From NCBI GenBank assembly GCA_035280425.1, contig DATEFW010000028.1:6683-70682 (forward strand): a DNA stretch of 64,000 nt. The letters are read 5' to 3'. Below the pieces are notes generated by a model. The model was not told where the DNA came from, searched no databases, and worked only from the letters and a program-made list of their open reading frames with translations. Origin of the DNA: QHXW01 sp035280425. GTDB lineage: Bacteria; Acidobacteriota; Terriglobia; Bryobacterales; Bryobacteraceae. The translations under genes were made by a program, and so were the position numbers. Below, piece by piece: positions 40,123-49,639 of this stretch (within the stretch, counting starts at the first letter, position 1; each line of letters starts with the position of its first letter).

Positions 40123-41331
40123 TTACACCGCCACGTCGTTGATGCTCGTTATCGCGAGCAGCATGCTCAGAATCAACGCCCCAACCATCACGCCCATCAC
40201 CAGGATCACCAGCGGCTCGAACAGCGCCGTGAAGCGCTTGACGGCCGCGCGCGTGTCAATCTCGTAGATCTCGGCCATGCGCGCAAACATTTGATCGAGC
40301 CGGCCGGTCTCTTCTCCCACCGTGAGCAGATGCGCCGCCAGCGGCGGAAACACCGCGGCCTTGCGGATCGGCGCCGCAATGCCCTCGCCGCGCTTCACAC
40401 CCTGCGCCACTTCGCCCAGCCTGCCGGAAATCCGCCGGTTATTCAGAATCGCTGCGGCGATACCGATAGATTGTACGAGCGGCACGCTGTTGGCCACCAG
40501 AGTCGCCATGGAGCGCGCAAAGCGCGCCGTTTCGGCCTTCCGCAGGGCGTCGCCCAGGAGCGGAATCTTGAGGCGCAGCGTGTCCCACCAGAGACGCCCG
40601 GCTGCCGTGTGGACATAAGTCCGAAGGATTACGGCTGTGACCACTACCGCGGCCGCCGCCATCCACCAGTACGCCTGCACGATCTTACTCGCTTCGAGCA
40701 TCAGCATCGTGGGCAGCGGAATTTTCATACGCGATTCCGAAAACACCGAGGCGAAGCGCGGCACCACGTAATTCATCAGCACAAATATCGAGCCCATCCC
40801 GACCAGCGCCAGCAGCGCAGGATAAATCATGGACGAAATGATGTAGTTGCGCAGGTCGTCGCGCGAGCGTTCGAACTCCGCCAGCCGCTCGAATACGGAT
40901 GCCAGGCTGCCGCTCGCTTCTCCGGCGCGTACCATATTGACGAAGAGATCGGAAAAATAGTCCGGGTGCGCCCCCAGGCAGTCGGCCAGCGGTTTGCCGC
41001 CTTTCAGAAGCCGCAGAATGTCGAGCACGATGAAACGGAAATGCGGGCGCTCGGTAAGATCGCTTGTGATGGTGAGGGCGCGATCCACCGGGACACCGGC
41101 GTTCAGCAGCGTTGAAAGCTCCTGGGTAAAGAAAAGTACATCGCGGCGCCGCCCGCTGGCGAAATTCGGCAGCTTCAACTCGAAAGGCTTCTTCTGTTCA
41201 ACGCCCACATAGATCGGCGTGAGCCCCTGCTTGCGCAGCTCGCGCGCAACGACCTTATCGGTTTCCGCGGTGAGGCTGCCGGTGCGCACCCGGCCGTCGC
41301 TCGCCACAGCGCGAAAGAAAAACGTGGACAT
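40123..41331 (-). CDS. gspF: Type II secretion inner-membrane platform protein GspF
   Basis: Polytopic platform protein that couples the ATPase to pseudopilus assembly. 402 residues with two T2SSF repeats (about 65-190 and 270-395), each with FTQELSTLLNAGVPVDRAL or FARSMATLVANSVPLVQSI, and three membrane helices. It shares one base with the gspE stop and is followed by gspG 2 nt later. Confidence 0.95.
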   Translation of the reverse strand: MSTFFFRAVASDGRVRTGSLTAETDKVVARELRKQGLTPIYVGVEQKKPFELKLPNFASGRRRDVLFFTQELSTLLNAGVPVDRALTITSDLTERPHFRFIVLDILRLLKGGKPLADCLGAHPDYFSDLFVNMVRAGEASGSLASVFERLAEFERSRDDLRNYIISSMIYPALLALVGMGSIFVLMNYVVPRFASVFSESRMKIPLPTMLMLEASKIVQAYWWMAAAAVVVTAVILRTYVHTAAGRLWWDTLRLKIPLLGDALRKAETARFARSMATLVANSVPLVQSIGIAAAILNNRRISGRLGEVAQGVKRGEGIAAPIRKAAVFPPLAAHLLTVGEETGRLDQMFARMAEIYEIDTRAAVKRFTALFEPLVILVMGVMVGALILSMLLAITSINDVAV

Positions 41332-43019
41332 CAGAATTCCTGGGTCACGCGCATGACTTCTTCAGCGGTGGTCACGCCGGTGCGCACTTTGAGCCACCCG
41401 TCTTCACGGAGGTTGCGCATGCCGTGACGGCGCGCCGCGGCAGTGATCTGCGAGGCGTCTTCGTTAGCCATGATGAGCCTGCGAATTTCGTCATCGAGCT
41501 CCATCAGCTCAAAGATGCCGACGCGCCCCTGATAGCCTGCGCCGGAGCAATGCTCGCAGCCGGCGCCGCGAAACGTTTCCACAGTCTGGCCGTCCGGCGT
41601 CATAGCCGTCCCCGCTGAAACCCGGCAATGGCGGCAGATCACGCGCACCAGGCGCTGTGCCAGCACGGAGACGAGCGACGATGTGATCAGGTAATTCTCC
41701 ACACCCATATCGGTCAGTCGCGTGATGGCGCTCGGCGCGTCATTGGTGTGCAGCGTCGAAAAAACGAAGTGTCCGGTGAGCGCCGCACGGATGGCGATGT
41801 CGGCGGTCTCCCGGTCGCGAATTTCGCCGACCATGATTACGTCCGGGTCCTGCCGCACAATGTGCCGCAGCCCGGCCGCAAACGTCAGCCCGATCGCCGG
41901 ATTCACATGGATCTGGTTGATCCCGTCCATCTGGTATTCGACCGGGTCTTCGATGGTGATGATCTTTCTATCCGGAATGTTGATGCGCTTCAGCGCCGAG
42001 TAAAGCGTGGTCGATTTGCCGCTGCCCGTAGGACCGGTCACCAGAAAAATGCCGTGCGGGAGCTGCGTGTAATGTTCCATGCGCTCGAGCATGCGGTCGT
42101 CAAAGCCGAGGCGGCGGAGGTCGTAGAAATCGCCGGCGGAACGATCCAGCAGGCGCATGACCACGCTTTCGCCATAGAGCGTCGGCAGAGTCGAGACGCG
42201 CAGATCCACTTCGCGGCCCAGAATTTTGAGCTTGATGCGTCCGTCCTGCGGAAGCCGGCGCTCGGCAATATTCAACTTGGCCATCAGCTTCAGGCGCGAG
42301 ACGATCGCGGCTTTCAGCTCACGCGGCGGCGCTTCCTGGTTGAACAATACGCCGTCTACTCGGTAGCGGACGCGAAATTCTTTTTCGAACGGCTCGATAT
42401 GTATGTCGCTCGCGCGCTTTTCAAGAGCTTGCGCGATCATGGCGTTGACCAGGCGGATCACGGGAGCCTCGCTGGCCATATCGCGCAGTTGCTCGAGGTT
42501 TTCGCCGGCTTCCCCGGATTCGAGTTCCGCTTCGAGTCCGCCCGGCGCTTCGGCTTCTCCGAAATACTTATCGATCGCGTCGAGAATTTCCTGCTCGCCC
42601 GCGAGCGCCGTCTTTACGCGCAAGCCGCAAAATCCGCGGACCGCTGCGATGGTCTCAAAATCCAGCGGATCCGCCATGGCGATCGTGACCGTGGAATCGT
42701 CGACCGCCACCGGAATAAACCGGCACTGGCGCATAAAGCGCGGCGATAGGCCCTCAATCTCGGGCGAAGCCGGCGGAGGTTCATCGAGCGAGACCAGCGG
42801 CAGGCCGAGCTGTTCGGCAAGCGCGGCCAGCACATCGCGCATGGCGATGAAGCCCAAGTCGACTAAAATCTTGCCGAGCTTATCGCCTCGCTCTTTTTGG
42901 ATTTCCAGCGCGCGGTCCAGATCTTCGCGCGCGATCTGCCCGCGATCGATCAGCATCTCGCCCAGCCGGGCGGGGCGGCGTGGCTCATCGACCAGAACGG
43001 GCGCGGAAGAGACGCTCAT
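41331..43019 (-). CDS. gspE: Type II secretion ATPase GspE
   Basis: Hexameric cytoplasmic ATPase that powers the type II system. 562 residues. N-terminal GSPII_E/MshEN-type domain (GEMLIDRGQIAREDLDRALE), then Walker A LVTGPTGSGKSTTLYSALKR near residue 325, the Asp box IITIEDPVEY, and Walker B IMVGEIRDRETADIA. The tetracysteine zinc site is present: CRHC then CEHC near residues 466 and 488. Upstream on the same strand are an ECF sigma factor, an anti-sigma factor and an unknown secreted protein. Confidence 0.97.
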   Translation of the reverse strand: MSVSSAPVLVDEPRRPARLGEMLIDRGQIAREDLDRALEIQKERGDKLGKILVDLGFIAMRDVLAALAEQLGLPLVSLDEPPPASPEIEGLSPRFMRQCRFIPVAVDDSTVTIAMADPLDFETIAAVRGFCGLRVKTALAGEQEILDAIDKYFGEAEAPGGLEAELESGEAGENLEQLRDMASEAPVIRLVNAMIAQALEKRASDIHIEPFEKEFRVRYRVDGVLFNQEAPPRELKAAIVSRLKLMAKLNIAERRLPQDGRIKLKILGREVDLRVSTLPTLYGESVVMRLLDRSAGDFYDLRRLGFDDRMLERMEHYTQLPHGIFLVTGPTGSGKSTTLYSALKRINIPDRKIITIEDPVEYQMDGINQIHVNPAIGLTFAAGLRHIVRQDPDVIMVGEIRDRETADIAIRAALTGHFVFSTLHTNDAPSAITRLTDMGVENYLITSSLVSVLAQRLVRVICRHCRVSAGTAMTPDGQTVETFRGAGCEHCSGAGYQGRVGIFELMELDDEIRRLIMANEDASQITAAARRHGMRNLREDGWLKVRTGVTTAEEVMRVTQEF

Positions 43020-43568
43020 CTATAGTTCTTTAACGCGGATAATCGAATCGAGCTCTGAACGGCTCGTTCGGCCAAGTTGCACGTCCAGGAGTTTCTGGCG
43101 CTCCGCCTGCATCACGATCTGGGAAGGCAGCCCGGCCGTATCTTCCCATTTCGTGTAATAAAACAGCGTGACTCCCAGGACGATTTTTTCATTGGGCGGC
43201 ACGGCATCGAGCGATGCGGCCATGGCGAGCATCGCGTCTTTCATCTGCTTCCTCAGCACGGGCACGCGCTCCATCTTGCGCGCGTGCAGCTTCGCAACGT
43301 AGTCCTTCGGGATGGTCAACTGAAACGGGCTGAGATTGGTGCTCTGCGCCAGATTCACCTCCGCAGTAAACACCGCGCCGTAGCCCTCCAGATAAACACC
43401 TCGCGTATTGCCCAACAGCTCGAAGGGCGCATCCACACTGATGGTCCGGATGCGCTTGTCGAAGCTGATCTCCATGGCCTCGAGCGCGGCCCGGGTCAAG
43501 CGCGGAGCCGCCGCCAGCGCGACGACGGCGGTGGCCGCCAGCATGGCCGGAAGGCGCGTGAGTTTCAT
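43020..43568 (-). CDS. Hypothetical periplasmic protein between anti-sigma factor and gspE
   Basis: Not recognised. 182 residues with a signal peptide (PAMLAATAVVALAAAPRLTRA) and a folded domain: FDKRIRTISVDAPFELLGN, YLEGYGAVFTAEVNLAQ, and ERVPVLRKQMKDAMLAMAAS. No catalytic motif is obvious. The start overlaps the anti-sigma gene by 4 nt (ATGA) and its stop abuts gspE, so it is in the operon; it could sense a periplasmic condition for the sigma/anti-sigma pair or assist secretion, but this is inference. Confidence 0.72.
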   Translation of the reverse strand: MKLTRLPAMLAATAVVALAAAPRLTRAALEAMEISFDKRIRTISVDAPFELLGNTRGVYLEGYGAVFTAEVNLAQSTNLSPFQLTIPKDYVAKLHARKMERVPVLRKQMKDAMLAMAASLDAVPPNEKIVLGVTLFYYTKWEDTAGLPSQIVMQAERQKLLDVQLGRTSRSELDSIIRVKEL

Positions 43569-44155
43569 TGCATGGCTCCGCGGCGATTGTCCGCCACGAG
43601 TTCCGTGTTATAACGCTTTTCCAGATATGTGAACGCTTCCTTGACGCGTTCCATATCCGCTGCGCGCTGCTCCTGATAATTACGTTCCGCCGCCGCAAGC
43701 AGATCGCGGCTCTTTTGACCCTGCCGCGCTTCGCTTTCCGCAACGGCCTTCTCGACAGCCGCAGAAACCCGCTGTGCGACCACGGCTTCGATCTTTGCCG
43801 TATCGGGCTGGGCCGGAGAAACCGCGGGCACAGTCATTGGCCGGTACGCAAAGACGACGAGCGCCGCCGAAAGCATGGCGGCCGAAGCAAACCCCAGCCG
43901 CGCCGAAGACCCCCAGAAAGTCTGCCACGCGCGGCGCAGCGGAGACGGCTCGAAAACCTTATCGGAAACGAACCCGATCCGCTGCGGCAATTCCTCTTCG
44001 CGCAGCGACAGCAAAGCAGCATGCGTCACGCGCAACCGTTCCAGATCCTCGTGGCAGCCGTTGCAGTTGCGTACATGCTGTTCCACCTGGCGGCGTTCGG
44101 GATTCGCCAGTTCCCCGAAAAGGTAGTCGCGCAAATCGAATGGCGAGCAACTCAT
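43565..44155 (-). CDS. Zinc-finger anti-sigma factor (zf-HC2), membrane-bound
   Basis: Predicted anti-sigma factor for the ECF sigma encoded just upstream. The N-terminal zf-HC2 motif is H27-x3-C31-x2-C34 (HVRNCNGC); a membrane helix (LGFASAAMLSAALVVFA) follows near residues 85-105, and the rest is a long Glu/Arg-rich coiled segment in the periplasm. 196 residues. The ATG at 44155 overlaps the sigma factor stop (ATGA). A longer open frame upstream is the sigma gene read in another frame. Confidence 0.88.
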   Translation of the reverse strand: MSCSPFDLRDYLFGELANPERRQVEQHVRNCNGCHEDLERLRVTHAALLSLREEELPQRIGFVSDKVFEPSPLRRAWQTFWGSSARLGFASAAMLSAALVVFAYRPMTVPAVSPAQPDTAKIEAVVAQRVSAAVEKAVAESEARQGQKSRDLLAAAERNYQEQRAADMERVKEAFTYLEKRYNTELVADNRRGAMQ

Positions 44156-44715
44156 ATGACACCTCTCGTCTTTACCGGAGCCAGTTGCATTTTGAGTGTG
44201 TCCAGCGCAGCGTAGAGGCGGGATTTCACCGTCGACACGGGACACGACAAAATCTCCGCCATCTCTTCGAACTTGAATCCCTGGTAGATCTTCAGAATCA
44301 CGGCTTCCCGCTGGTCGTCGGAGAGCTTGCCGAGCGCCGTGGTCACCGCGATCGAAAGCTCGATGGGAAATGCGGGCGGCGCCCCGATGGAACCTTCGTC
44401 GATGCCGGATTCCGCATCGGAGGGCGTCTGCACCTCCGGCCGGCGCCGCCGCAGGCTCGAAAAAGCCTCGTTGTGCGCGATGCGAAACAGCCACGAAGCA
44501 AACCGCGCCGGATCGTCCAGCTTCCGCAGATTCTGATAGGCCTTCAAGAAAACGTCCTGGCTGAGATCCAGGGCTTCTTCGCGATCGCCGCTGATGCGCA
44601 GCAGGTAATTGTAGACGCGCTTTTCCCATCGGGAGATCAGCAGGTTGTAACCCTCCACGTCTCCCTGGCGCGCCCTGCGTATCAGGTCGGCATCCTCGAC
44701 CGCCCGAAAAATCAA
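44152..44715 (-). CDS. ECF RNA polymerase sigma factor
   Basis: Sigma-70 family extracytoplasmic-function factor (187 residues from TTG 44715). Region 2 is visible as REEALDLSQDVFLKAYQNLR and FASWLFRIAHNEAF, region 4 as LGKLSDDQREAVILKIYQGF and MAEILSCPVSTVKSRLY. The TTG start is preferred because AAGGAG lies 8 nt upstream; the frame extends further to another TTG at 44754. It heads the sigma-anti-sigma-gsp operon and probably controls it. The gap 44716-44822 also holds a perfect palindrome, GGACGGCCGTCC at 44788-44799. Confidence 0.9.
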   Translation of the reverse strand: MIFRAVEDADLIRRARQGDVEGYNLLISRWEKRVYNYLLRISGDREEALDLSQDVFLKAYQNLRKLDDPARFASWLFRIAHNEAFSSLRRRRPEVQTPSDAESGIDEGSIGAPPAFPIELSIAVTTALGKLSDDQREAVILKIYQGFKFEEMAEILSCPVSTVKSRLYAALDTLKMQLAPVKTRGVI

Positions 44716-44822
44716 TGCACAGGCTCCTTGTGGAATGACGCTCGATGAGCGCAAAAAGTCTGCACGACTTTCACTTAGTGTAACGCTGGACGGCCGTCCG
44801 GCGGCCTGGATACCGGCGAAGG

Positions 44823-45542
44823 CTAGTAGCCGGCAAACTCCTCGGCGCGGACGTCATCCTCGCTCACCCCGGCCGCTCCCAGCATTTTCTGCATGGCGGC
44901 GACCATTCCGGGAGGCCCCGCGACGTAGTAAATCGGACCGTTCAGATCGCCTATGTGCTTTCGCAGCATAGCGCTATCGATATATCCGGTCTCACCTCGC
45001 CAGCCGGCAGCCGCTTCCTTCGCGGTCATTGTTGCCACAAAAGTGTAGTTTGGGTTTGTTTTGCCAAGCGCCTGTAACTCGTCCAAAAACGGGGCGTCCG
45101 CCGGGCGGCGATTGGAATAGAACAAAAACAGCCGGTGGGGGAGCTTCTGTTTTGCCGCATCAACCGCCATGCCGCGAAACGGCGTGATGCCGATGCCTCC
45201 CGCCAGCAGGACGCCCGCTCTGGAGCTGTTGCGGTGGAGCACCAGGTTGCCGAAAGGTCCTTCCAACTGGAATTCAGTGCCGATGGCGCACGTTTTGGCA
45301 TACCGTTTGAACGCGGTATCGCGCAGCCGGGTGGCCACCATCAGGAAATCTTCCGCCGGCGCGCTGGCAAGCGAAAACGCGCGGGTGTTTCCTTCGGCAT
45401 CGGTGTCGTTCGGGTTGAGCGCAGTTAACTCGATAAACTGGCCTGCACGGAACGTGAAATCGGCGGGCTTGTTGAAAAGAAAGGCGGCCGTAGAGTCGGC
45501 AACCTGTTTGCGGTCTTTGAGCTGGAGTTTGTAGGCGGCCAT
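44823..45542 (-). CDS. Ferredoxin-NADP reductase-like FAD oxidoreductase
   Basis: Flavoprotein of the FNR superfamily (239 residues) transferring electrons between NAD(P)H and an unknown partner. The FAD-binding RAFSLAS motif is near residue 78, the nucleotide-binding GGIGITPFRGM near 115 and the C-terminal YYVAGPPGMVAAMQKML near 207. No ferredoxin or oxygenase domain is fused. It stands alone; the neighbouring genes give no clue to its partner. Confidence 0.88.
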   Translation of the reverse strand: MAAYKLQLKDRKQVADSTAAFLFNKPADFTFRAGQFIELTALNPNDTDAEGNTRAFSLASAPAEDFLMVATRLRDTAFKRYAKTCAIGTEFQLEGPFGNLVLHRNSSRAGVLLAGGIGITPFRGMAVDAAKQKLPHRLFLFYSNRRPADAPFLDELQALGKTNPNYTFVATMTAKEAAAGWRGETGYIDSAMLRKHIGDLNGPIYYVAGPPGMVAAMQKMLGAAGVSEDDVRAEEFAGY

Positions 45543-45594
45543 GCCTCCATGTTATCGCCGGGCAACGGCCCCGCCGCGGCCTGAGAAGCGGGCT

Positions 45595-47436
45595 TTAGTG
45601 CGCGGAAGCCCCAATGAAAGCTTGTCCTTGAGAGAGCGCTTTGGCCTGTGCTTCGAGCGCTACGGCTTCCGACTTGCGTTTCATGTGCCGCAGCATATTG
45701 GCGAACGTGCGCAGGCTGCGTGCCAGTGTCGCGTTCTCGGTGGGCCGCGCTTTTTCCATGAGGGCCAGCGACCGCCGGTAAAGCGGCTCGGCCTTCTCAA
45801 AACGTCCATCCTCGCGATAGAGTTCCGCCAGACCGTACAGGTTCGAAGCCAACTCCTGTTCCGAGCCGCTGGTCTTTTCCCGAACGGCGATGACGCGTTC
45901 ATAGCCGGCCTCGGCTTCCGTGTTGCGTCCCTGAGCGCGATAAAGTTCGGCCAGGTCGCTCAGGATTTCGAGTGTCTGGCTGTCTTCGGGCCCGACAGTC
46001 TTTTCGGCAAGTGCCAGTCCCCGCTTGTAAAGCGGCTCAGCCGCCGTGAAACGGCCCTGGATGTGATATACCGACGCCAGGTTCTTGAGCGGTGTGATCA
46101 GATCCGGATTATCCGAACCCAGAGTTTTTTCGGAGATCTCGAAGGAGCGCTGAAGCAGCGTTTCCGCGTCGCTATATTTCTTCATGTTGACGTATATGGC
46201 AGCCAGGTTGTTCAGACCCGTGGCCACGGATGGATGATCCGGCCCCAGAGCCTTCTCCCAGATCGCGATGGCCCGGCGGTACATGGCGGCAGCCTCTTCA
46301 GGCCGTCCTTCATCCCGGAGAAAGCCAGCGATATTGTTCAGGCTGGTGGCGACATCCGGATGCTCCGGTCCCAAGGCCTGTTCCCAAACCGAAAGCGCGC
46401 GCCGGTATAAGGCCTCGGCCTCGACATTCCGGTTTTCGAGCCGGTAGATGTCCGCCAGATTATTCAAGCTTGACGCGGTGTCCGGGTGATTGGGACCGAG
46501 GCTCTTCTCGCGAATGGCCAATGCACGGCGGAGCAGGTCTTCCGCGTCGGCATATTCATGCCTTACGCGCAGCACTGCCGAAAGGTTATTGAGCGTCGTG
46601 GCGACATCCGGGTGCTCCAGGCCCAACGCCTTTTCCTTGATCTCCAAGGCACGGCGGTAAGAGGCCTCAGCTTCGCTGTACCGGCCTTGCACATGGTAGA
46701 TTTGCGCCAGGTTGTTGAGGGTGGAGCCGATGCTGGGATGTTGCGGCCCCAGAGCTTTTTCCCGAATCGCGAGCGCACGCTTGAAGAGCGATTCCGCTTG
46801 AGCGTACTTTCCCTCGGCACTGTAGAGCGCCGCCAGGTTATTCAAACCGAGAGCGGTCTGCGGATGCTCCGGCCCGAGCGCCTTTTCCCAAATAGCGACA
46901 GCACGTTGATATTGCGGTTCTGCCTCCCCATAGTGCCCCTGCGCACGATTGATCTCGGCCAGATTATTCAGAATCTCCGCGACGGCTCGATCGTCGGGCG
47001 AGAGTTTCTTTTCGCGCATGGCAAGCACGCGGCGCTCTATGGATTCGGCTTCCTGGTAGCGGCCGGCCTTTAAGTACAGCACGCCGAGATTGTTGAGGCC
47101 TTGTCCTGTCACCAGATCTTCGGGCCCGAGGAGCTTCTCCCAAAGGTCCACCGAACGCCGATATTGCTTCTCTGCGTCGGAGTACCGGCCAAGATCGTAA
47201 TACACCGTGCCGAGGTTGTTCCAGCTTTTGGCGAGGTCGTTATCCTGGTTCCCGGATTTCTCCGCCTCTCGAACCGCGGCGAGGGCGGGCGCCAAGGCTT
47301 CAGCGTACGCTCCTTTTTGCCGAAGCTGGCGCACCTGGTCCATGTACTTCTCCCAGAGCTTCTGATCCGCTCCGGCGGCGAGTGTTGCAAAGGCGACAAA
47401 ACACACGTAGAGTACTGACCGCAATCGGCGATGCAT
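45595..47436 (-). CDS. Kinesin-light-chain-like tetratricopeptide repeat protein
   Basis: Exported scaffold protein (613 residues) with a signal peptide (VLYVCFVAFATLAAGAD) and about twelve 42-residue TPR_10/TPR_12 repeats of the kinesin light chain type. Each has a box like LNNLAALYSAEGKYAQAE and then RALAIREKALGPQHP, so the gene has a 126-base internal period. It probably presents peptide-binding grooves in the periplasm. Partners are unknown. The 292-base gap to the next gene (47437-47728) shows no recognisable element. Confidence 0.86.
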   Translation of the reverse strand: MHRRLRSVLYVCFVAFATLAAGADQKLWEKYMDQVRQLRQKGAYAEALAPALAAVREAEKSGNQDNDLAKSWNNLGTVYYDLGRYSDAEKQYRRSVDLWEKLLGPEDLVTGQGLNNLGVLYLKAGRYQEAESIERRVLAMREKKLSPDDRAVAEILNNLAEINRAQGHYGEAEPQYQRAVAIWEKALGPEHPQTALGLNNLAALYSAEGKYAQAESLFKRALAIREKALGPQHPSIGSTLNNLAQIYHVQGRYSEAEASYRRALEIKEKALGLEHPDVATTLNNLSAVLRVRHEYADAEDLLRRALAIREKSLGPNHPDTASSLNNLADIYRLENRNVEAEALYRRALSVWEQALGPEHPDVATSLNNIAGFLRDEGRPEEAAAMYRRAIAIWEKALGPDHPSVATGLNNLAAIYVNMKKYSDAETLLQRSFEISEKTLGSDNPDLITPLKNLASVYHIQGRFTAAEPLYKRGLALAEKTVGPEDSQTLEILSDLAELYRAQGRNTEAEAGYERVIAVREKTSGSEQELASNLYGLAELYREDGRFEKAEPLYRRSLALMEKARPTENATLARSLRTFANMLRHMKRKSEAVALEAQAKALSQGQAFIGASAH

Positions 47437-47728
47437 CTCGATTCTCCACGCGCATAGCGCTTCGAGCGCTGCACGCGATCAACATCCCCGATTACGAAAT
47501 CTTCAGTCCCCAGGTTCGCGGAATTTACCAGCACGCGTTGTGCCGGACCCGTCAGCCGAACTTCAGGCTGAGCCACCAATGATCAGCAGGTAAGACGCAG
47601 GTTTTCGAAAAGTGTTAGCTGTTCGTTTGTGGGAATTTTGTGTGGCAAAAGCGGGCGTTTTGCCGTTAACCGCTGTGAACCTGTTCTCAAAACGGCTAGC
47701 GCTGTAAAATGCGGCCTCAGGCGTTTTC

Positions 47729-48376
47729 ATGGATAACAGAAATGTTGATCCCGCTGTTCGAGCTGCTTCTCGCCGACCTCCGGACGAAAAAATCGTCGCT
47801 CGCGTCTTGGCGGAACTGAGCGAGCACGGCCTGCTGCTCGAAACGGACCGGCAACTGCCGAACGTTTGTGCTCTGGTCACCGGAGAGACCGTGCGCGGCT
47901 CGTGGTGGGCGCATCCGCGGAGCCATGATATTTTTCGCGTCAACTGCGCGCTGGCGGATCACATGGACGTCCTCGTAACCAAGCTGATATCGGGAAAGGT
48001 TACTTTTGTTCATCGCTCGCTCTGGCCCGCCGTCATTGCCGCAGGCCAATTACGCACACCCGAGGAGCTCGAGCCTCTTTCGCCGGCCGCGCGCAAGCTC
48101 CTCCTTGAGGTGGACAACAGCGCGGTCGAGAGCGATCGGGAAAATTCCAAAGCAATATCCGAACTCGAAAAGCGCGGCTTGGTTTACGGTGAACAGTTCC
48201 ACGGCGCGACGGGCGCGCATGGGAAACGCATCGAGAGCTGGCTGCACTGGTCAAAGCGCAGGGGTTTTGTCTCGCCGCCGCTCAACGCCATGGAAGGCCG
48301 CGACAAGCTGGAAGCGATGGTCGCGCACTTGAACCGGAAATTTAATGCTCGCGCGCGGCTCCCCTGGCAGGCGTGA
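47729..48376 (+). CDS. Conserved hypothetical protein
   Basis: Not recognised. 215 residues, acidic-basic mixed, with a distinctive block SWWAHPRSHDIFRV, DVLVTKLISGKVTFVHRSLW and a C-terminal basic region GRDKLEAMVAHLNRKF. No signal peptide or membrane segment, so probably cytoplasmic; the C-terminal half resembles a winged-helix arrangement but this is weak. It converges with the glycosyltransferase gene (3 nt between stops). Confidence 0.6.
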   Translation: MDNRNVDPAVRAASRRPPDEKIVARVLAELSEHGLLLETDRQLPNVCALVTGETVRGSWWAHPRSHDIFRVNCALADHMDVLVTKLISGKVTFVHRSLWPAVIAAGQLRTPEELEPLSPAARKLLLEVDNSAVESDRENSKAISELEKRGLVYGEQFHGATGAHGKRIESWLHWSKRRGFVSPPLNAMEGRDKLEAMVAHLNRKFNARARLPWQA

Positions 48377-48379
48377 AAC

Positions 48380-49537
48380 TTAACTTGCTACACGCTCGAA
48401 AAAATCCCAGGATTTTTTCGCGCAAGTCTCCCAGGTGAATTCGCGGGCTCGTAGGCGCCCCCGCTTCGACAGCTCATCCTGCAATGATTGCGACCCGAGC
48501 AGCCGCGCCATCGCGCTGCGAATGTCGCCGGCGCTATGCGGATCGACCAGCAGCGCCGAATCCCCCGTAACTTCTGGAATGGATGAAACGCCCGAAGCCA
48601 CTACCGGCGCCCCAGCCGCCATCGCCTGCCCGACGGGCAGCCCGAAGCCTTCATAGAGAGACACATAAACGAATGCCGTCGCGGCGCCGGTCAGCGCAGG
48701 CAAATCGCGCTCCGGGACGTATCCGAGGTAGCGGACGCCAGGAACGCCGGCGCGGAGCCGCTCGTAAATCGCCCGGTCCCCCCAACCCCAGGAACCGGCA
48801 ATGGCGAGGTCAAATTCGTCTCGCATCTCCCGGCTCAGCCCCTCCCACGCCTCCACGAGCATTCCGAGGTTCTTTCGCGGCTCAAGCGTACCCACGAATA
48901 AGACGTACGGTTTAGTAAGGCCATACCGGCGGACCTCGAGCGAAGCCGCTCGCTCGGCGGTGAAAAATTCCGGTGCGATTCCGGGATAAATGACCTCGAT
49001 CTTTTCCGGCCGGATCCCCAGCAGCCGGACCGCATCGGAGCGGGTGCATTCGGAGATGGCTATCAGCCCGTCGGCAGCGCGAAAGGTGCGCTCGCCAACG
49101 TGGCCCGAGGCCTTCACATTACCAGCCGAATGCAGTTCCGGCATCAGCCAGCAGGTCATGTCGTAGATTGTCGAGGTCAAGCGCACTTTTCGCGGAGGGT
49201 GCTGCACCTGGTGGGAAACATGGAAAACATCGCACTCCGGAACGATCCAGTCGAGAATCGGATACGGACAAAGATTCGCGGTGTGCAGAAGGCCCAGGCG
49301 CATCCAGGTTTCGGCCGGCGGCAGAACTGAGAACTCATGCGTAAAGGCCCGGAGCTTATCCAGAAATGGAAATAAAGAAAGCCGGCGGGCTCCTGCTGCC
49401 GCGGCCAGGCTTCGCGTCCAGTGATAAACGTACGTTTTGACTCCGGCGCTCCTCAGCAGCAATGGCATGGCATCGACCACAACTGAAACGTGCGTATGAT
49501 TGCCGCCAGCGGGCCGGATTTGTCCTATCTTGTTCAT
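48380..49537 (-). CDS. GT4-family (GT-B) glycosyltransferase
   Basis: Cytoplasmic GT-B glycosyltransferase of family 4 (385 residues). The C-terminal domain has LFVGTLEPRKNLGMLVEAWE near residue 215 and VYVSLYEGFGLPVGQAMAAG with the Ex7E-type nucleotide-sugar site near 290. The sugar and acceptor are unknown; it may act on a polysaccharide or lipid. It stands apart from the GT2 fusion at 60882. A palindrome GGTAAAATTACC lies 6 nt before its start. Confidence 0.88.
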   Translation of the reverse strand: MNKIGQIRPAGGNHTHVSVVVDAMPLLLRSAGVKTYVYHWTRSLAAAAGARRLSLFPFLDKLRAFTHEFSVLPPAETWMRLGLLHTANLCPYPILDWIVPECDVFHVSHQVQHPPRKVRLTSTIYDMTCWLMPELHSAGNVKASGHVGERTFRAADGLIAISECTRSDAVRLLGIRPEKIEVIYPGIAPEFFTAERAASLEVRRYGLTKPYVLFVGTLEPRKNLGMLVEAWEGLSREMRDEFDLAIAGSWGWGDRAIYERLRAGVPGVRYLGYVPERDLPALTGAATAFVYVSLYEGFGLPVGQAMAAGAPVVASGVSSIPEVTGDSALLVDPHSAGDIRSAMARLLGSQSLQDELSKRGRLRAREFTWETCAKKSWDFFERVAS

Positions 49538-49543
49538 TTAGTG

Positions 49544-49555
49544 GGTAAAATTACC
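49544..49555. promoter_or_regulatory. Palindrome between divergent genes
   Basis: GGTAAAATTACC (arms GGTAA/TTACC with two central bases) sits 6 nt before the glycosyltransferase start and 84 nt before the radical SAM gene. It could be an operator or part of a promoter; no consensus is known to me. Confidence 0.25.
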
Positions 49556-49639
49556 ATTCCGAGTCTTTAAAAAACGCCACTGAATTTAAGTTGCTCTCAC
49601 CCTCGCCGGTTGTTGTGGTTTAATTAAAACTTCTCCACT

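Noticed and set aside
45595..47436. Repeats in the TPR gene as a tandem or CRISPR-like array
   Set aside because: The 126-base period is explained by 42-residue protein repeats.
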